A stretch of DNA of 64,000 bases from Acidobacteriota bacterium (GTDB lineage: Bacteria; Acidobacteriota; Thermoanaerobaculia; Thermoanaerobaculales; Thermoanaerobaculaceae): contig PKYI01000101.1 of assembly GCA_003133645.1 (NCBI GenBank), forward strand, positions 1-64,000. Reading direction: 5' to 3'. The notes under the pieces are model-generated. The model saw only the letters and a program-made list of their open reading frames with translations. It did no database searches and was not told the origin of the DNA. Numbering within the stretch: the stretch's first letter is position 1; the number at the start of each line of letters is the position of its first letter. This document shows, piece after piece, positions 34,372 through 42,758 of the stretch. Position numbers and translations under genes: made by a program.

Positions 34372-35019
34372 ATGGCGAAAGATCTCAGCACCACGACCTG
34401 GCACGGCGTGCCTCGCCGTGAGATCCCCTGGTTTCCCACGGTCGACGCCGAGGCGTGCATCGGGTGTCAGCTGTGCTTCGTCACCTGCGGCCGGGAGGTG
34501 TTCGACATGACGGCGGACACGCCGCCCCGCGCGGAGGCCGCGCGCCAGTACAACTGCATGGTCGGCTGCTCGACCTGCGCGATGGTCTGCCCCACCGATG
34601 CCATCGCGTTCCCCGACAAGGAGCTGGTCCGCCGGGCCGAGCGCGAGCACAGGATCTTCCGGCAGGTCAGGCAGGAGGCGACGAGCAAGCGGGCGAAGGT
34701 CGGCGCCGTCGAGGCGCGCGCCGCGGCGGAGAAGAAACTCGCCGAGACGACGACGCGGGCGCGCGTCAGCATCGCCGGGACGTTCGGCGAGAAGCGCTTC
34801 CTCGTCAAGCTGGACGAGCTGACCCAGGACCGCCCGTTCGACATCGTCGATCTGAAGCTCGAGGTGCCGACCGTCAAGGGCCTGAGGGAGAAGACCCCGG
34901 CGTTCATGGCGTTCGGCGTGACCTCCACCGACGAGAGCGATGTCCGTCCCTTCCTTGCCGAGGTCAAGGAGCTGGTGCGCGTCAACGGCCTCGTCTGGGT
35001 GGACGAAACCATCGGGTGA
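34372..35019 (+). CDS. Ferredoxin-like protein with two 4Fe-4S motifs
   Basis: The 215-residue protein starts at ATG 34372. Cysteines 29, 32, 35 and 39 (CIGCQLCFVTC) and 62, 66, 69 and 73 (CMVGCSTCAMVCP) form two tetranuclear cluster motifs; the second has an extra residue before its second Cys, a variant spacing. Residues about 85-215 form a separate domain with no motif I recognise. A soluble electron carrier directly after an RND pump gene is unusual; it could serve a redox enzyme acting on the pump's substrate, or simply be a neighbour. Confidence 0.85.
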   Translation: MAKDLSTTTWHGVPRREIPWFPTVDAEACIGCQLCFVTCGREVFDMTADTPPRAEAARQYNCMVGCSTCAMVCPTDAIAFPDKELVRRAEREHRIFRQVRQEATSKRAKVGAVEARAAAEKKLAETTTRARVSIAGTFGEKRFLVKLDELTQDRPFDIVDLKLEVPTVKGLREKTPAFMAFGVTSTDESDVRPFLAEVKELVRVNGLVWVDETIG

Positions 35020-35096
35020 GCGGCTTGCCGCTACACTTAAACAATGACCTCGTGAGACCCGCGAAACCTGACGTCGAGGACGCAAAGGAGAGAACG

Positions 35097-35498
35097 ATGA
35101 GCAACCCCACCCCACCCACCCCGGACCAGGTCCTGGCGATGATGACCCAGAAGATGGGCGAAACCCTCCCCGCCTGGCCGCAACTCCTCCGGGACCTGGC
35201 CCCGGACCTGCTCGTGGGCACCGCGATGAACTCGGCCGGGAGCGTCGGCCGCGAGGCCAGCCCGATCCCCGCCAAGTACCGCTCGCTGATCGCGGTGGCG
35301 GCTGCGCTCGGGCGCGGGCAGGCCTCGTGCGCTCGCTCGCAGGCCTACATGGCGCGGCAGGCGGGCGCGACGGCCGAGGAGGTGCTGGACACGGTCCGCA
35401 TCGCGCGCCACCTCGCCGCGGCCGGCACCCTCGACGCCGCCACCCCCCTGCTTGCCGACCTCGGCGGAAAATCGACATCCAGCGAGCAGACGCGGTGA
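35097..35498 (+). CDS. Carboxymuconolactone decarboxylase/AhpD-like protein
   Basis: The 133-residue protein starts at ATG 35097 after AAAGGAGAGAACG. The central helix pair IPAKYRSLIAVAAALGRGQASCARSQAYMARQAGATAEEVLDTVRIAR matches the CMD/AhpD family, whose members reduce peroxiredoxins or act as decarboxylases. Only one cysteine (78) is left of the family's CxxC, followed by ARS instead of xxC, so a normal peroxidase disulfide is not possible. It may still form an intermolecular disulfide. It sits next to a ferredoxin and overlaps the CDF gene by 4 nt. Confidence 0.85.
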   Translation: MSNPTPPTPDQVLAMMTQKMGETLPAWPQLLRDLAPDLLVGTAMNSAGSVGREASPIPAKYRSLIAVAAALGRGQASCARSQAYMARQAGATAEEVLDTVRIARHLAAAGTLDAATPLLADLGGKSTSSEQTR

Positions 35499-36424
35499 GC
35501 CACCGGCACGACCATTCACCCGTTGTGGGCGCCGCAATGGATCGGCGGCTGTGGGCCAGCGCCGGCCTCAACGTTGCAATCACGGTGACCGAGCTGTTCG
35601 GTGGATTTCTCTCGGGCAGCCTGGCGCTGCTCTCGGATGCCGCGCACAACTTCAGCGACGTGGCGGCCGTTGCGCTGGCGCTGTGGGCGAGGCGCCTGAG
35701 CCGGCGCCCGCCCACCACCCAGCACACCTACGGCTTCAAGCGCGCCGAGGTCATCGCCGCCCTCGCCAACGCCGTCGTGCTGATCGCGGTGTCGGTCGTC
35801 ATCGCGCGCGAGGCCCTCGTGCGCCTGCTCCACCCCACCCCGGTCGCACAGGGGCTCATGCTTACCGTCGCGCTCGTGGCGCTCGTCGCGAACATCGGCT
35901 CGGTGCTCCTGCTGCGCCGTCACGAAAAGGACGACGTCAACGTCCGCAGCGCCTTCCTGCACATGGCCCAGGACGCCCTGGCCTCGCTGGCGGTGGTGGC
36001 CGCCGCCCTCCTGGCGCACACCCCGGTGGGTTTGTACGTGGACCCCGCGGCCGCGCTGATCGTCGTCTTCGCCGTGCTTCGCAGCGGGCTGTCGCTCATC
36101 TGGGAGACGCTCTCCACCCTGCTCGAGGGCGCGCCCGCGGACATCTCCCTCGAGGCGTTGCTCGACGACGTCGGACGGGCGTTTCCGGGCGCCGCCGTGC
36201 ACCACATCCACCTCTGGCAAAACGGCCCCGGCCAGCGGCTGCTCACCGCCCACGTCGTCGTGAGCGACAGCCTCGACGGCCGCGCGATCGAGGGCCTGTT
36301 CGCCGAGATCAAGGCCTTTCTCCACGACCGCTGGGGCGTGGCGCACGCGACGCTCGAGCCCGAGGTGGAGGGGTGCGGTGAGACCGAAATCCTGGCAAGC
36401 TGGGACGAAGAGCGGTCGCCATGA
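35495..36424 (+). CDS. CDF metal cation exporter, CzcD/ZitB type
   Basis: The 309-residue protein starts at GTG 35495, with a His-rich N-terminus (HRHDHSP). Six hydrophobic segments carry the CDF metal site: LLSDAAHNFSDVAAV in TM2 (HxxxD) and LHMAQDALASLAVV in TM5 (HxxxD). The C-terminal cytoplasmic domain (HHIHLWQNGPGQRLLTAHVVV) is the metallochaperone-like fold. It exports Zn(II), Cd(II) or Co(II) for protons. It overlaps the AhpD-like gene by 4 nt and joins that metal-defence operon. Confidence 0.93.
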   Translation: MSHRHDHSPVVGAAMDRRLWASAGLNVAITVTELFGGFLSGSLALLSDAAHNFSDVAAVALALWARRLSRRPPTTQHTYGFKRAEVIAALANAVVLIAVSVVIAREALVRLLHPTPVAQGLMLTVALVALVANIGSVLLLRRHEKDDVNVRSAFLHMAQDALASLAVVAAALLAHTPVGLYVDPAAALIVVFAVLRSGLSLIWETLSTLLEGAPADISLEALLDDVGRAFPGAAVHHIHLWQNGPGQRLLTAHVVVSDSLDGRAIEGLFAEIKAFLHDRWGVAHATLEPEVEGCGETEILASWDEERSP

Positions 36425-36461
36425 ACTCAGGTGCCGGGTCCCCGGCGGCGTGGGAGGGAGC

Positions 36462-38606
36462 ATGAACCGGAAGCTGCTGGATCTCGCGTCACGGACGCTC
36501 GGCGACACGTTAGCGCACGAACAGGCAAGACTCACGGTCGAGGACAAGCTGCGGGAACTCTCCTTCAACCTGTGGTGGAACTGGCACCCCCAGGTCCTCG
36601 AGATGTTCCGCCAGCTCGATCCTGCCGGCTGGTCCGAGACCAACCACAACCCGATCGCCCTGCTCAAGCGCTTCGAACCGGGGGCACTCGCCGCGCGCGC
36701 CGCGGAGTTGTCGCTGGAGAACACGGTCAGCTTCCACTACCGCCGGCTGCAGGAGTACCTGCGCGGCGAGGGGTCGTGGTGCGATGCCCACGCCGGGGGG
36801 CTGCAGGCGACGCCGATCGCCTACTTCTCCGCGGAGTTCGGACTGCACGAGTCGCTCCCCCTGTACTCCGGCGGCCTCGGCGTCCTCGCCGGAGATTACC
36901 TGAAGAGCGCCTCCGACCTCGGGCTTCCCGTCGTGGGGGTCGGCCTGTTTTACGCGACCGGTTACTTCCGCCAGCACTTCGACGCAAGCGGTTGGCAGAC
37001 CGAGGAGTACGGCCACATCGACATCGCGGCGCTGCCGCTGCGCCGGCCGGTCGGCCCCGACGGGGCGCCGATCATGGTCGAGCTGCCGTGCAACGGCGAG
37101 ACGCTGCACGCCGCGGTCTGGCTCGCCCGCATCGGCCGCACCCTGCTGCTGCTCCTCGACTCCGATGTCGAGGCCAACCCTCCGTACCTGCGCGAGCTGA
37201 CGGCGAGGCTGTACGGCGGCGACCAGGTCACGCGCATCCGCCAGGAGGCGCTGCTCGGTATCGGCGGGTTGCGCGCCCTGCGCGCGCTCGAGATCCGGCC
37301 GGCGGTCATGCACCTGAACGAGGGCCACAGCGCCTTCGCGATCCTCGAGCGGACGCGCGAGCGGCTCGAAGAAGAGGGGATGTCGTTCGACGACGCGCTG
37401 CGCGAAACCGCGCTGCAGACGGTGTTCACGACGCACACCCCGGTCGAAGCCGGACACGACCGCTTTCCCGCGGACCTGGTGGAACGCGAACTCGGTTGGC
37501 TGCGCGTGGCGCTGCGCCTCGAACCGGAACGCATGATGGCCCTCGGACGCGTGAACGCGGCCGACGGCGGCGAGCCGTTTTGCATGACGGTGCTGGCGAT
37601 CCGCGGCTCGCGCCGGCGCAACGGCGTCTCGAGCCTGCACGGCCACGTCGCGCGGCGGATGTGGCAGCGCATCTGGCCGGGGCGCGACGAGGAGGACGTC
37701 CCGATCGGACACATCACCAACGGCGTGCACGTGCGCTCGTGGCTCGCCCTTTCGATGAACCGCATCTTCGACCGTTACCTCGGCGCCGACTGGCCGGCGC
37801 GCCAGAGCGACTGCGCCGCCTGGCGCCCGATCGCCAACGTGCCCGACTGCGAGCTGTGGGAGACGCACGACGTGCTGCGCCGCTACCTTGTCGACTTCGT
37901 CCGGCGGCGGGCGGGGCGGCCGGAGCTGCTGGACGAGCATGCGCTCACGCTCGGGTTCGCCCGGCGCTTCGCCACCTACAAGCGCGGCACGATCCTGCTC
38001 ACCGACCTCGACCGGCTGGCGAGGATCCTTGGCGACCCCGCGCGGCCGGTTCAGATCGTCTTCGCCGGCAAGGCGCACCCGCGCGACGATGCGGGGAAGA
38101 AGCTCCTCCAGGAGCTGCTCGGCATCGCGCGCGATCCGCGCTTCGAGAGGCGCATCGTCTTCGTCGAGGACTACGACATCAACGTCGCGCGCCACCTGGT
38201 GCAGGGGGTGGACGTGTGGATCAACACGCCGCTGCGACCGATGGAGGCGTGCGGCACCAGCGGCCAGAAGGTCATCCTCAACGGCGGCCTCAACCTCTCG
38301 GTGCTCGACGGTTGGTGGGCCGAGGGCTACGACGGGAAGAACGGTTTCGCCATCGGCGACGGGATGGTGCACACCGATCCCGCCGTGCAGTGGGCGTGGG
38401 ACGCCGAATCGCTCTACCGGCAGATCGAGGAGCAGGTGGTGCCGCTGTTCTACGACCGCGAGGGCGCGGCGCCGCCGCGCGGCTGGGTCGAGCGGATGAA
38501 GCGCTCGATCATGACGCTCGCGTGGCGCTACAACGCCGACCGCATGGTCGCCGACTACGTCCGGCACGGCTACCTGGCCGCCGGGGGCAGGCTCTCCTCG
38601 GCCTGA
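36462..38606 (+). CDS. glgP: Glycogen/alpha-glucan phosphorylase (short bacterial type)
   Basis: The 714-residue protein is the shorter alpha-glucan phosphorylase form. It has the N-terminal DUF3417 segment (ELSFNLWWNWHPQVLEMFRQLDP), the glucan-binding LHESLPLYSGGLGVLAGDYLKSASDLG, the catalytic TTHTPVEAGHDRF region and the pyridoxal-phosphate lysine in EACGTSGQKVILNG. It releases glucose-1-phosphate from storage glucan. Start ATG 36462 follows GGAGGGAGC. The 5' neighbour on the same strand is the CDF gene, apparently unrelated. Confidence 0.95.
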   Translation: MNRKLLDLASRTLGDTLAHEQARLTVEDKLRELSFNLWWNWHPQVLEMFRQLDPAGWSETNHNPIALLKRFEPGALAARAAELSLENTVSFHYRRLQEYLRGEGSWCDAHAGGLQATPIAYFSAEFGLHESLPLYSGGLGVLAGDYLKSASDLGLPVVGVGLFYATGYFRQHFDASGWQTEEYGHIDIAALPLRRPVGPDGAPIMVELPCNGETLHAAVWLARIGRTLLLLLDSDVEANPPYLRELTARLYGGDQVTRIRQEALLGIGGLRALRALEIRPAVMHLNEGHSAFAILERTRERLEEEGMSFDDALRETALQTVFTTHTPVEAGHDRFPADLVERELGWLRVALRLEPERMMALGRVNAADGGEPFCMTVLAIRGSRRRNGVSSLHGHVARRMWQRIWPGRDEEDVPIGHITNGVHVRSWLALSMNRIFDRYLGADWPARQSDCAAWRPIANVPDCELWETHDVLRRYLVDFVRRRAGRPELLDEHALTLGFARRFATYKRGTILLTDLDRLARILGDPARPVQIVFAGKAHPRDDAGKKLLQELLGIARDPRFERRIVFVEDYDINVARHLVQGVDVWINTPLRPMEACGTSGQKVILNGGLNLSVLDGWWAEGYDGKNGFAIGDGMVHTDPAVQWAWDAESLYRQIEEQVVPLFYDREGAAPPRGWVERMKRSIMTLAWRYNADRMVADYVRHGYLAAGGRLSSA

Positions 38607-38670
38607 GCGACGGTGCGGACCGGCCGGCACAGTCGCGTTTCGGGGATACGATTGATCCCAGGAGGCGATC

Positions 38671-38826
38671 ATGACCGGAACGCTGTGCCTGGCCTGCCAC
38701 GGCCAGGTATCGAGCCTCGACCCCGCGGTGCGCGCGGTGCTCGCCGAGCGCTACCCCGCGGACCGCGCCACCGGCTACCGCGCGGGCGATCTGCGCGGCG
38801 CGGTCTCGGTCACCTTCGTGCCCTGA
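38671..38826 (+). CDS. 51-residue CxxCH peptide, Tll0287-like remnant or mini-protein
   Basis: A short frame at 38671-38826 has an AGGAGG ribosome site 7 nt upstream. The peptide contains LCLACHGQ, a c-type haem CxxCH signature, and then YPADRATGYRAGDLRGAVSV, a pattern of the C-terminal part of the Tll0287-like/DUF3365 sensor domain, where a YPxDxAxGYxxGDxRGAxSV block follows a haem-site region. There is no signal peptide, so haem would not be attached if cytoplasmic. It may be a trimmed copy or an independent small protein. Confidence 0.6.
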   Translation: MTGTLCLACHGQVSSLDPAVRAVLAERYPADRATGYRAGDLRGAVSVTFVP

Positions 38827-38871
38827 TCCCGCGGCGCTTCGCCTGCCGCAGTCGATGATCGCCGCCGGCTC

Positions 38872-38903
38872 TTCACAGCGCGTTCACACCCGCGCCGTAG
38901 AAA
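38872..38903 (+). promoter_or_regulatory. Pho box and -10 of pstS
   Basis: Two identical TTCACA repeats at 38872-38877 and 38883-38888 are spaced 11 bp start to start, the helical period of PhoB/PhoP sites. A -10-like TAGAAA lies at 38898-38903, nine nt after the second repeat, with no -35, as in phosphate-starvation promoters where the regulator replaces it. Confidence 0.6.
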
Positions 38904-38972
38904 TGTCGCGGCGGCGGCCGGGGAGCCGGCGACGCGGGCAACCCCGCCGGGCCGAAAGGGAGGATGCGAACG

Positions 38973-40022
38973 ATGACACGGTCCAGGAAGAGTTGGGTTA
39001 TGGGTTCGGTGGCCGCGGCCCTGGCCCTCGCAGGGGGGCTTGCGTTCGGCCAGACGACGATCACGGGGGCGGGCGCCACGTTCCCCTACCCCGTCTACGC
39101 GAAGTGGGCCGACGCATACGCCGCCAAGACCGGCGTCCACCTCAACTACCAGTCGATCGGGTCGGGCGGCGGCATCGCCCAGACCAAGGCCAAGACGGTT
39201 GACTTCGGCGCCTCCGACGCGCCGCTCACTCAGCAGCAGCTCGACGAGATCGGCCTCATCCAGTGGCCGATGATCATGGGCGGCGTCGTTCCGGTGCTCA
39301 ACGTCCCCGGCGTCAAGCCCGGAGAGGTCAGCCTCACGCCGACGCTGCTCGCCGACATCTACCTCGGCAAGGTCGCCAACTGGAACGCACCGGAGATCGC
39401 CGCGGCAAACCCCGGCGTCAAGCTCCCCGACCTCGCGATCACCGTCGTGCACCGCGCCGACGGGTCCGGCACCACGTGGATTTTCACCAACTACCTCGAC
39501 AAGGTGTCGCCGGAGTGGCACACGAAGGTCGGGACGAGCACCGCGGTTTCCTGGCCGACCGGGGTCGGCGGCAAGGGCAACGAGGGGGTTTCCGCCTACG
39601 TGCTGCGCATCAAGGGCGCCATCGGCTACGTCGAGTACGCGTACTGCCTGCAGAACCACATGACGTACGCGTTGCTGCGCAACGCCGCCGGCAACTTCGT
39701 ATCGCCCACCGCCAAGGCGTTTCAGGCCGCGGCCGCCAACGCCGACTGGAAGGACGCCCCCGGCTACTACCTCGTGCTCACCGACCAGCCGGGCGCCGAG
39801 AGCTGGCCGATCACCGGCGCCTCGTTCATCCTGTTCTACAAGGACCAGCCAAACGCCGCCAAGGCCAAGGCCGTGCTCTCGTTCTTCGCCTGGTGCTACG
39901 CCAACGGCCAGAAGATGGCCGAGGATCTGGACTACGTCCCAATGCCCAAGAACGTCGCCGACATGATGGAAGCGAACTGGACGGCGAAAGTGCGTTCCGC
40001 GGGTCAGGCTGTCTGGAAGTGA
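38973..40022 (+). CDS. pstS: Phosphate ABC transporter substrate-binding protein PstS
   Basis: The 349-residue precursor uses ATG 38973, 9 nt after GGGAGG; the ATG at 38964 is too close to that site. A signal peptide ends near residue 27 (LAFGQ). The mature chain opens TTITGAGATFPYPVYAKWADAY, with the PstS phosphate-binding loops: NYQSIGSGGGI, FGASDAPLT and RADGSGTTWIF. It captures phosphate in the periplasm. Pho box repeats precede it, and a strong hairpin follows, so it is probably made in excess over the membrane components. Confidence 0.95.
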   Translation: MTRSRKSWVMGSVAAALALAGGLAFGQTTITGAGATFPYPVYAKWADAYAAKTGVHLNYQSIGSGGGIAQTKAKTVDFGASDAPLTQQQLDEIGLIQWPMIMGGVVPVLNVPGVKPGEVSLTPTLLADIYLGKVANWNAPEIAAANPGVKLPDLAITVVHRADGSGTTWIFTNYLDKVSPEWHTKVGTSTAVSWPTGVGGKGNEGVSAYVLRIKGAIGYVEYAYCLQNHMTYALLRNAAGNFVSPTAKAFQAAAANADWKDAPGYYLVLTDQPGAESWPITGASFILFYKDQPNAAKAKAVLSFFAWCYANGQKMAEDLDYVPMPKNVADMMEANWTAKVRSAGQAVWK

Positions 40023-40042
40023 CCGGAATCGAAGATCGTGCC

Positions 40043-40071
40043 AGGGCGGCCGCCGCTGGGGCGGCCGCCCT
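40043..40071 (+). terminator. Hairpin between pstS and pstC (attenuator-like)
   Basis: A perfect 12-bp stem AGGGCGGCCGCC (40043-40054) pairs with 40060-40071 around a GCTGG loop, 20 nt after the pstS stop. No U-tract follows. It fits an intercistronic terminator or 3' protective structure that keeps pstS mRNA more abundant than pstCAB. Confidence 0.6.
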
Positions 40072-40084
40072 CCCAGCGAGGGGT

Positions 40085-41026
40085 ATGGTGCGGCGTGCGC
40101 ACGGTCGGGCGCCCCTGGTCGCCGAAGGCTTGTTCCGGGCGGCCGCCTTCGCCTGCGCCGGGTTCGTGCTCGTGGTCATGGCCGGGCTGTTCGTCGTCCT
40201 GCTGTACCGCTCCCGCCTCTCGATCGACAGGTTCGGCTGGGGCTTCCTGTGGTCCGCCGCGTGGGACCCGGTCCGCGACAACTTCGGCGCCGCGAGCAGC
40301 ATCTTCGGCACCGTGGCCTCCACCGTGATCGCGATGGTGATCGCGGTCCCGCTCAGTCTCGTGATCGCCCTCTTCCTCGTCGAGGTCGCCCCTCCCCGGC
40401 TCGCCCGCCCGGTAAGCTATGGAATCGAGTTGCTCGCGGGGATCCCGAGCATCATCTATGGGATGTGGGGGCTCTTCGTCCTGGCGCCGCTCATGGCCAC
40501 CAACGTCCAACCCGCCATGCAGAAGGTGTTCGGCAAGCTCCCGCTGTTCGCCGGGCCGCCGATGGGGATCGGGATCCTGACCGCCGGCCTGGTTCTGGCG
40601 CTCATGGTGTTGCCGTTCATCACCGCGGTTGTCCGCGACGTCTTCGCGCTGGTGCCGCCCGTCATGAAGGAGGCGGGCTACGGGTTGGGGGCGACGACGT
40701 GGGAGGTGACGCGCAAGGTGACGGTGGGCTACGGCATGAAGGGGATCGTCGGCGGTGTGTTCCTCGGCCTCGGCCGGGCGATCGGCGAGACGATGGCGGT
40801 GACGTTCGTGATCGGCAACGACCACCGGATTGCGGCATCGCTATTCGCCTCCGGCAACTCGATCGCCTCGACGCTCGCCAACGAGTTCACCGAGGCGTCC
40901 GAGCCGGTTTACCTGTCGGCGTTGGTCGAGTTGGGGCTCATCCTGTTCGTGGTCACGCTCGTCATTCAAGTGCTCGCCCAGCTCTGGCTGACGCGCCTGG
41001 CGCGGCAGGCGGGGAGCACGTCATGA
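40085..41026 (+). CDS. pstC: Phosphate ABC transporter permease PstC
   Basis: The 313-residue protein has six membrane segments and the ABC inner-membrane EAA-type loop ([42 protein letters not shown]). The ATG at 40085 is downstream of the pstS hairpin and follows GAGGGG; an in-frame GTG at 40019 would force translation through the hairpin. It forms the translocation pore with PstA. It overlaps pstA by 4 nt (ATGA). Confidence 0.93.
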   Translation: MVRRAHGRAPLVAEGLFRAAAFACAGFVLVVMAGLFVVLLYRSRLSIDRFGWGFLWSAAWDPVRDNFGAASSIFGTVASTVIAMVIAVPLSLVIALFLVEVAPPRLARPVSYGIELLAGIPSIIYGMWGLFVLAPLMATNVQPAMQKVFGKLPLFAGPPMGIGILTAGLVLALMVLPFITAVVRDVFALVPPVMKEAGYGLGATTWEVTRKVTVGYGMKGIVGGVFLGLGRAIGETMAVTFVIGNDHRIAASLFASGNSIASTLANEFTEASEPVYLSALVELGLILFVVTLVIQVLAQLWLTRLARQAGSTS

Positions 41027-41865
41027 GACGCCGCCCCGCCTGGCCCCGCAAGGCGGTGGACGCCGCGGTCAAGGTCGCCTCGGCGCTCGCCGCGGCGCTC
41101 GGCCTCGGTTTCCTGGCCTGGATCCTTTTCGTGGTCCTCCGCCACGGCGCCGCCGCGCTGAACTGGACGTTCCTCACCTCGCTGCCTTCCGCCCCCGGCG
41201 GCAGCGGCGGCGGGCTCGGCAACGCGATCCTCGGCACCGCCCTCATGACCTTACTGGCGTGCGTGTTCGGCGTTCCGATCGGCCTGTTGGCGGGGGTCTA
41301 CCTGGCGGAGTACAGCCGCGGCACCCGGTTCGCCACGACGGTCCGGTTCCTCGCCAACGTCATGATGGGTATCCCTTCGATCATCATCGGCCTCTTCGTC
41401 TACGCGGTCATGGTTCTGCCCAGCGGCCACTTCTCCGGCTGGGCGGGAGGGGTCGCCCTGGCGCTCCTCGTCCTGCCCGTCGTCGCGCGGACCACGGAGG
41501 ACATGCTGGCCATGGTGCCCAACGCCCTCCGCGAGTCGGCTCTGGCGCTCGGCTCGCCGCACTGGCGGGCGACGCTGCGGATCCTGTTCCGGGCCTCCAG
41601 GGCTGGACTCCTCACCGGCGTGCTGCTCGCCGTCGCCCGCGTGAGCGGGGAGACGGCCCCGCTCCTGTTCACCGCCCTCAACAGCCCGTACTGGCCGCGG
41701 TCGCTGAGCGGCCCGACGGCGAACCTGACGGTGACGATCTTCAACTACGCGATGTCGCCGTACCCCGCCTGGCAGCAGGCCGCGTGGGGCGCGTCGTTTA
41801 TCATCGTCGTCGGCGTGCTGGCACTCACCGTCGTGTCCCGCACCCTCACACGGGAGAGAAAGTGA
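41023..41865 (+). CDS. pstA: Phosphate ABC transporter permease PstA
   Basis: The 280-residue protein has six membrane segments and the coupling EAA loop [49 protein letters not shown], typical of PstA. It pairs with PstC. It overlaps pstB by 4 nt (GTGA). Start ATG 41023 lies inside the pstC stop. Confidence 0.93.
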   Translation: MRRRPAWPRKAVDAAVKVASALAAALGLGFLAWILFVVLRHGAAALNWTFLTSLPSAPGGSGGGLGNAILGTALMTLLACVFGVPIGLLAGVYLAEYSRGTRFATTVRFLANVMMGIPSIIIGLFVYAVMVLPSGHFSGWAGGVALALLVLPVVARTTEDMLAMVPNALRESALALGSPHWRATLRILFRASRAGLLTGVLLAVARVSGETAPLLFTALNSPYWPRSLSGPTANLTVTIFNYAMSPYPAWQQAAWGASFIIVVGVLALTVVSRTLTRERK

Positions 41866-42707
41866 CGAGCACACCCCCCCCCGATGTCGCCCCGCCGCGG
41901 CCCGCAGTGCCGGAACCCGCCGCCGGTGTGCAGGCGCCGGCAGCGGCCGCTGCAAAGACGAAAGTTTCTGTCCGGGGCCTCAACTTCTACTACGGCGAGC
42001 AACAGGCGCTCTTCGACAACTCGCTCGATGTCCCTGCCGGCAGCGTCACCGCGATCATCGGACCGTCGGGGTGCGGAAAGTCCACCCACATCCGCGTCTA
42101 CAACAGGATCTTCGAGCTGTATCGCGATCAACGGGCAAGCGGAGAGGTCTGGCTCGACGGCGAGAACGTCCTCGCCCCCGGCGTCGACGTGATCGAGCTC
42201 CGACGCCGGGTCGGGATGATCTTCCAGAAACCGACGCCGTTCCCGCTGACCGTCTACGAGAACCTGGCGTACGGGCTGCGCCTCCACTACCGCGTCAAAG
42301 GGTCGGAGCTCGACGACCGCATCGAGCAGGCCCTGCGCGCGGCGGCGCTTTGGGACGAGGTGAAGGACAAGCTGCACCGGTCCGGATCGGCCCTTTCCGG
42401 CGGCCAACAGCAGCGCCTGTGCATCGCGCGCGCGATCGCGGTCGAGCCCGAGGTGCTGCTCATGGACGAGCCCACGTCGGCGATCGACCCGGTGGCCACC
42501 TCGCGGATCGAGGAGTTGGTCGTCCAGCTCAAGGCCACCTACACGATCGTCATCGTCACCCACAACATGCAGCAGGCCGCCCGCCTCTCGGACTTCACCG
42601 GGTTCTTCTACCAGGGGCGGATCATCGAGTTCGGGACCACCACGGAGCTGTTCACGAACCCGAAGCAGAAGCAGACCGAAGACTACATCACCGGGCGCTT
42701 CGGCTGA
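41862..42707 (+). CDS. pstB: Phosphate ABC transporter ATPase PstB
   Basis: The 281-residue ATPase has Walker [11 protein letters not shown]-loop [17 protein letters not shown], signature LSGGQQQRL, Walker [14 protein letters not shown] and switch His in IVTHN. A Pro/Ala-rich N-terminal extension of about 35 residues is unusual for PstB, and it opens with a nine-C homopolymer (41874-41882) at codons 5-7. It powers phosphate import. phoU, often next, is not present here. Confidence 0.95.
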   Translation: MTSTPPPDVAPPRPAVPEPAAGVQAPAAAAAKTKVSVRGLNFYYGEQQALFDNSLDVPAGSVTAIIGPSGCGKSTHIRVYNRIFELYRDQRASGEVWLDGENVLAPGVDVIELRRRVGMIFQKPTPFPLTVYENLAYGLRLHYRVKGSELDDRIEQALRAAALWDEVKDKLHRSGSALSGGQQQRLCIARAIAVEPEVLLMDEPTSAIDPVATSRIEELVVQLKATYTIVIVTHNMQQAARLSDFTGFFYQGRIIEFGTTTELFTNPKQKQTEDYITGRFG

Positions 42708-42715
42708 GATGGCAA

Positions 42716-42741
42716 AAGGGGGAGGATTGCTCCTCCCCCTT
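42716..42741. terminator. Bidirectional terminator, pstB and sigma54 target gene
   Basis: A perfect 11-bp stem AAGGGGGAGGA (42716-42726)/42731-42741 with a TTGC loop, between two convergent genes. An A-run (42714-42717) makes a TTTT tail on the minus strand, an intrinsic terminator for the gene ending at 42759; in the plus direction it follows pstB by 8 nt. Confidence 0.8.
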
Positions 42742-42758
42742 CCTCCAGCCGATGCCGG

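Noticed and set aside
40019..40084. GTG 40019 as start of pstC
   Set aside because: The resulting N-terminus would be encoded by a strong hairpin and adds only low-complexity residues; ATG 40085 has a GAGGGG site.
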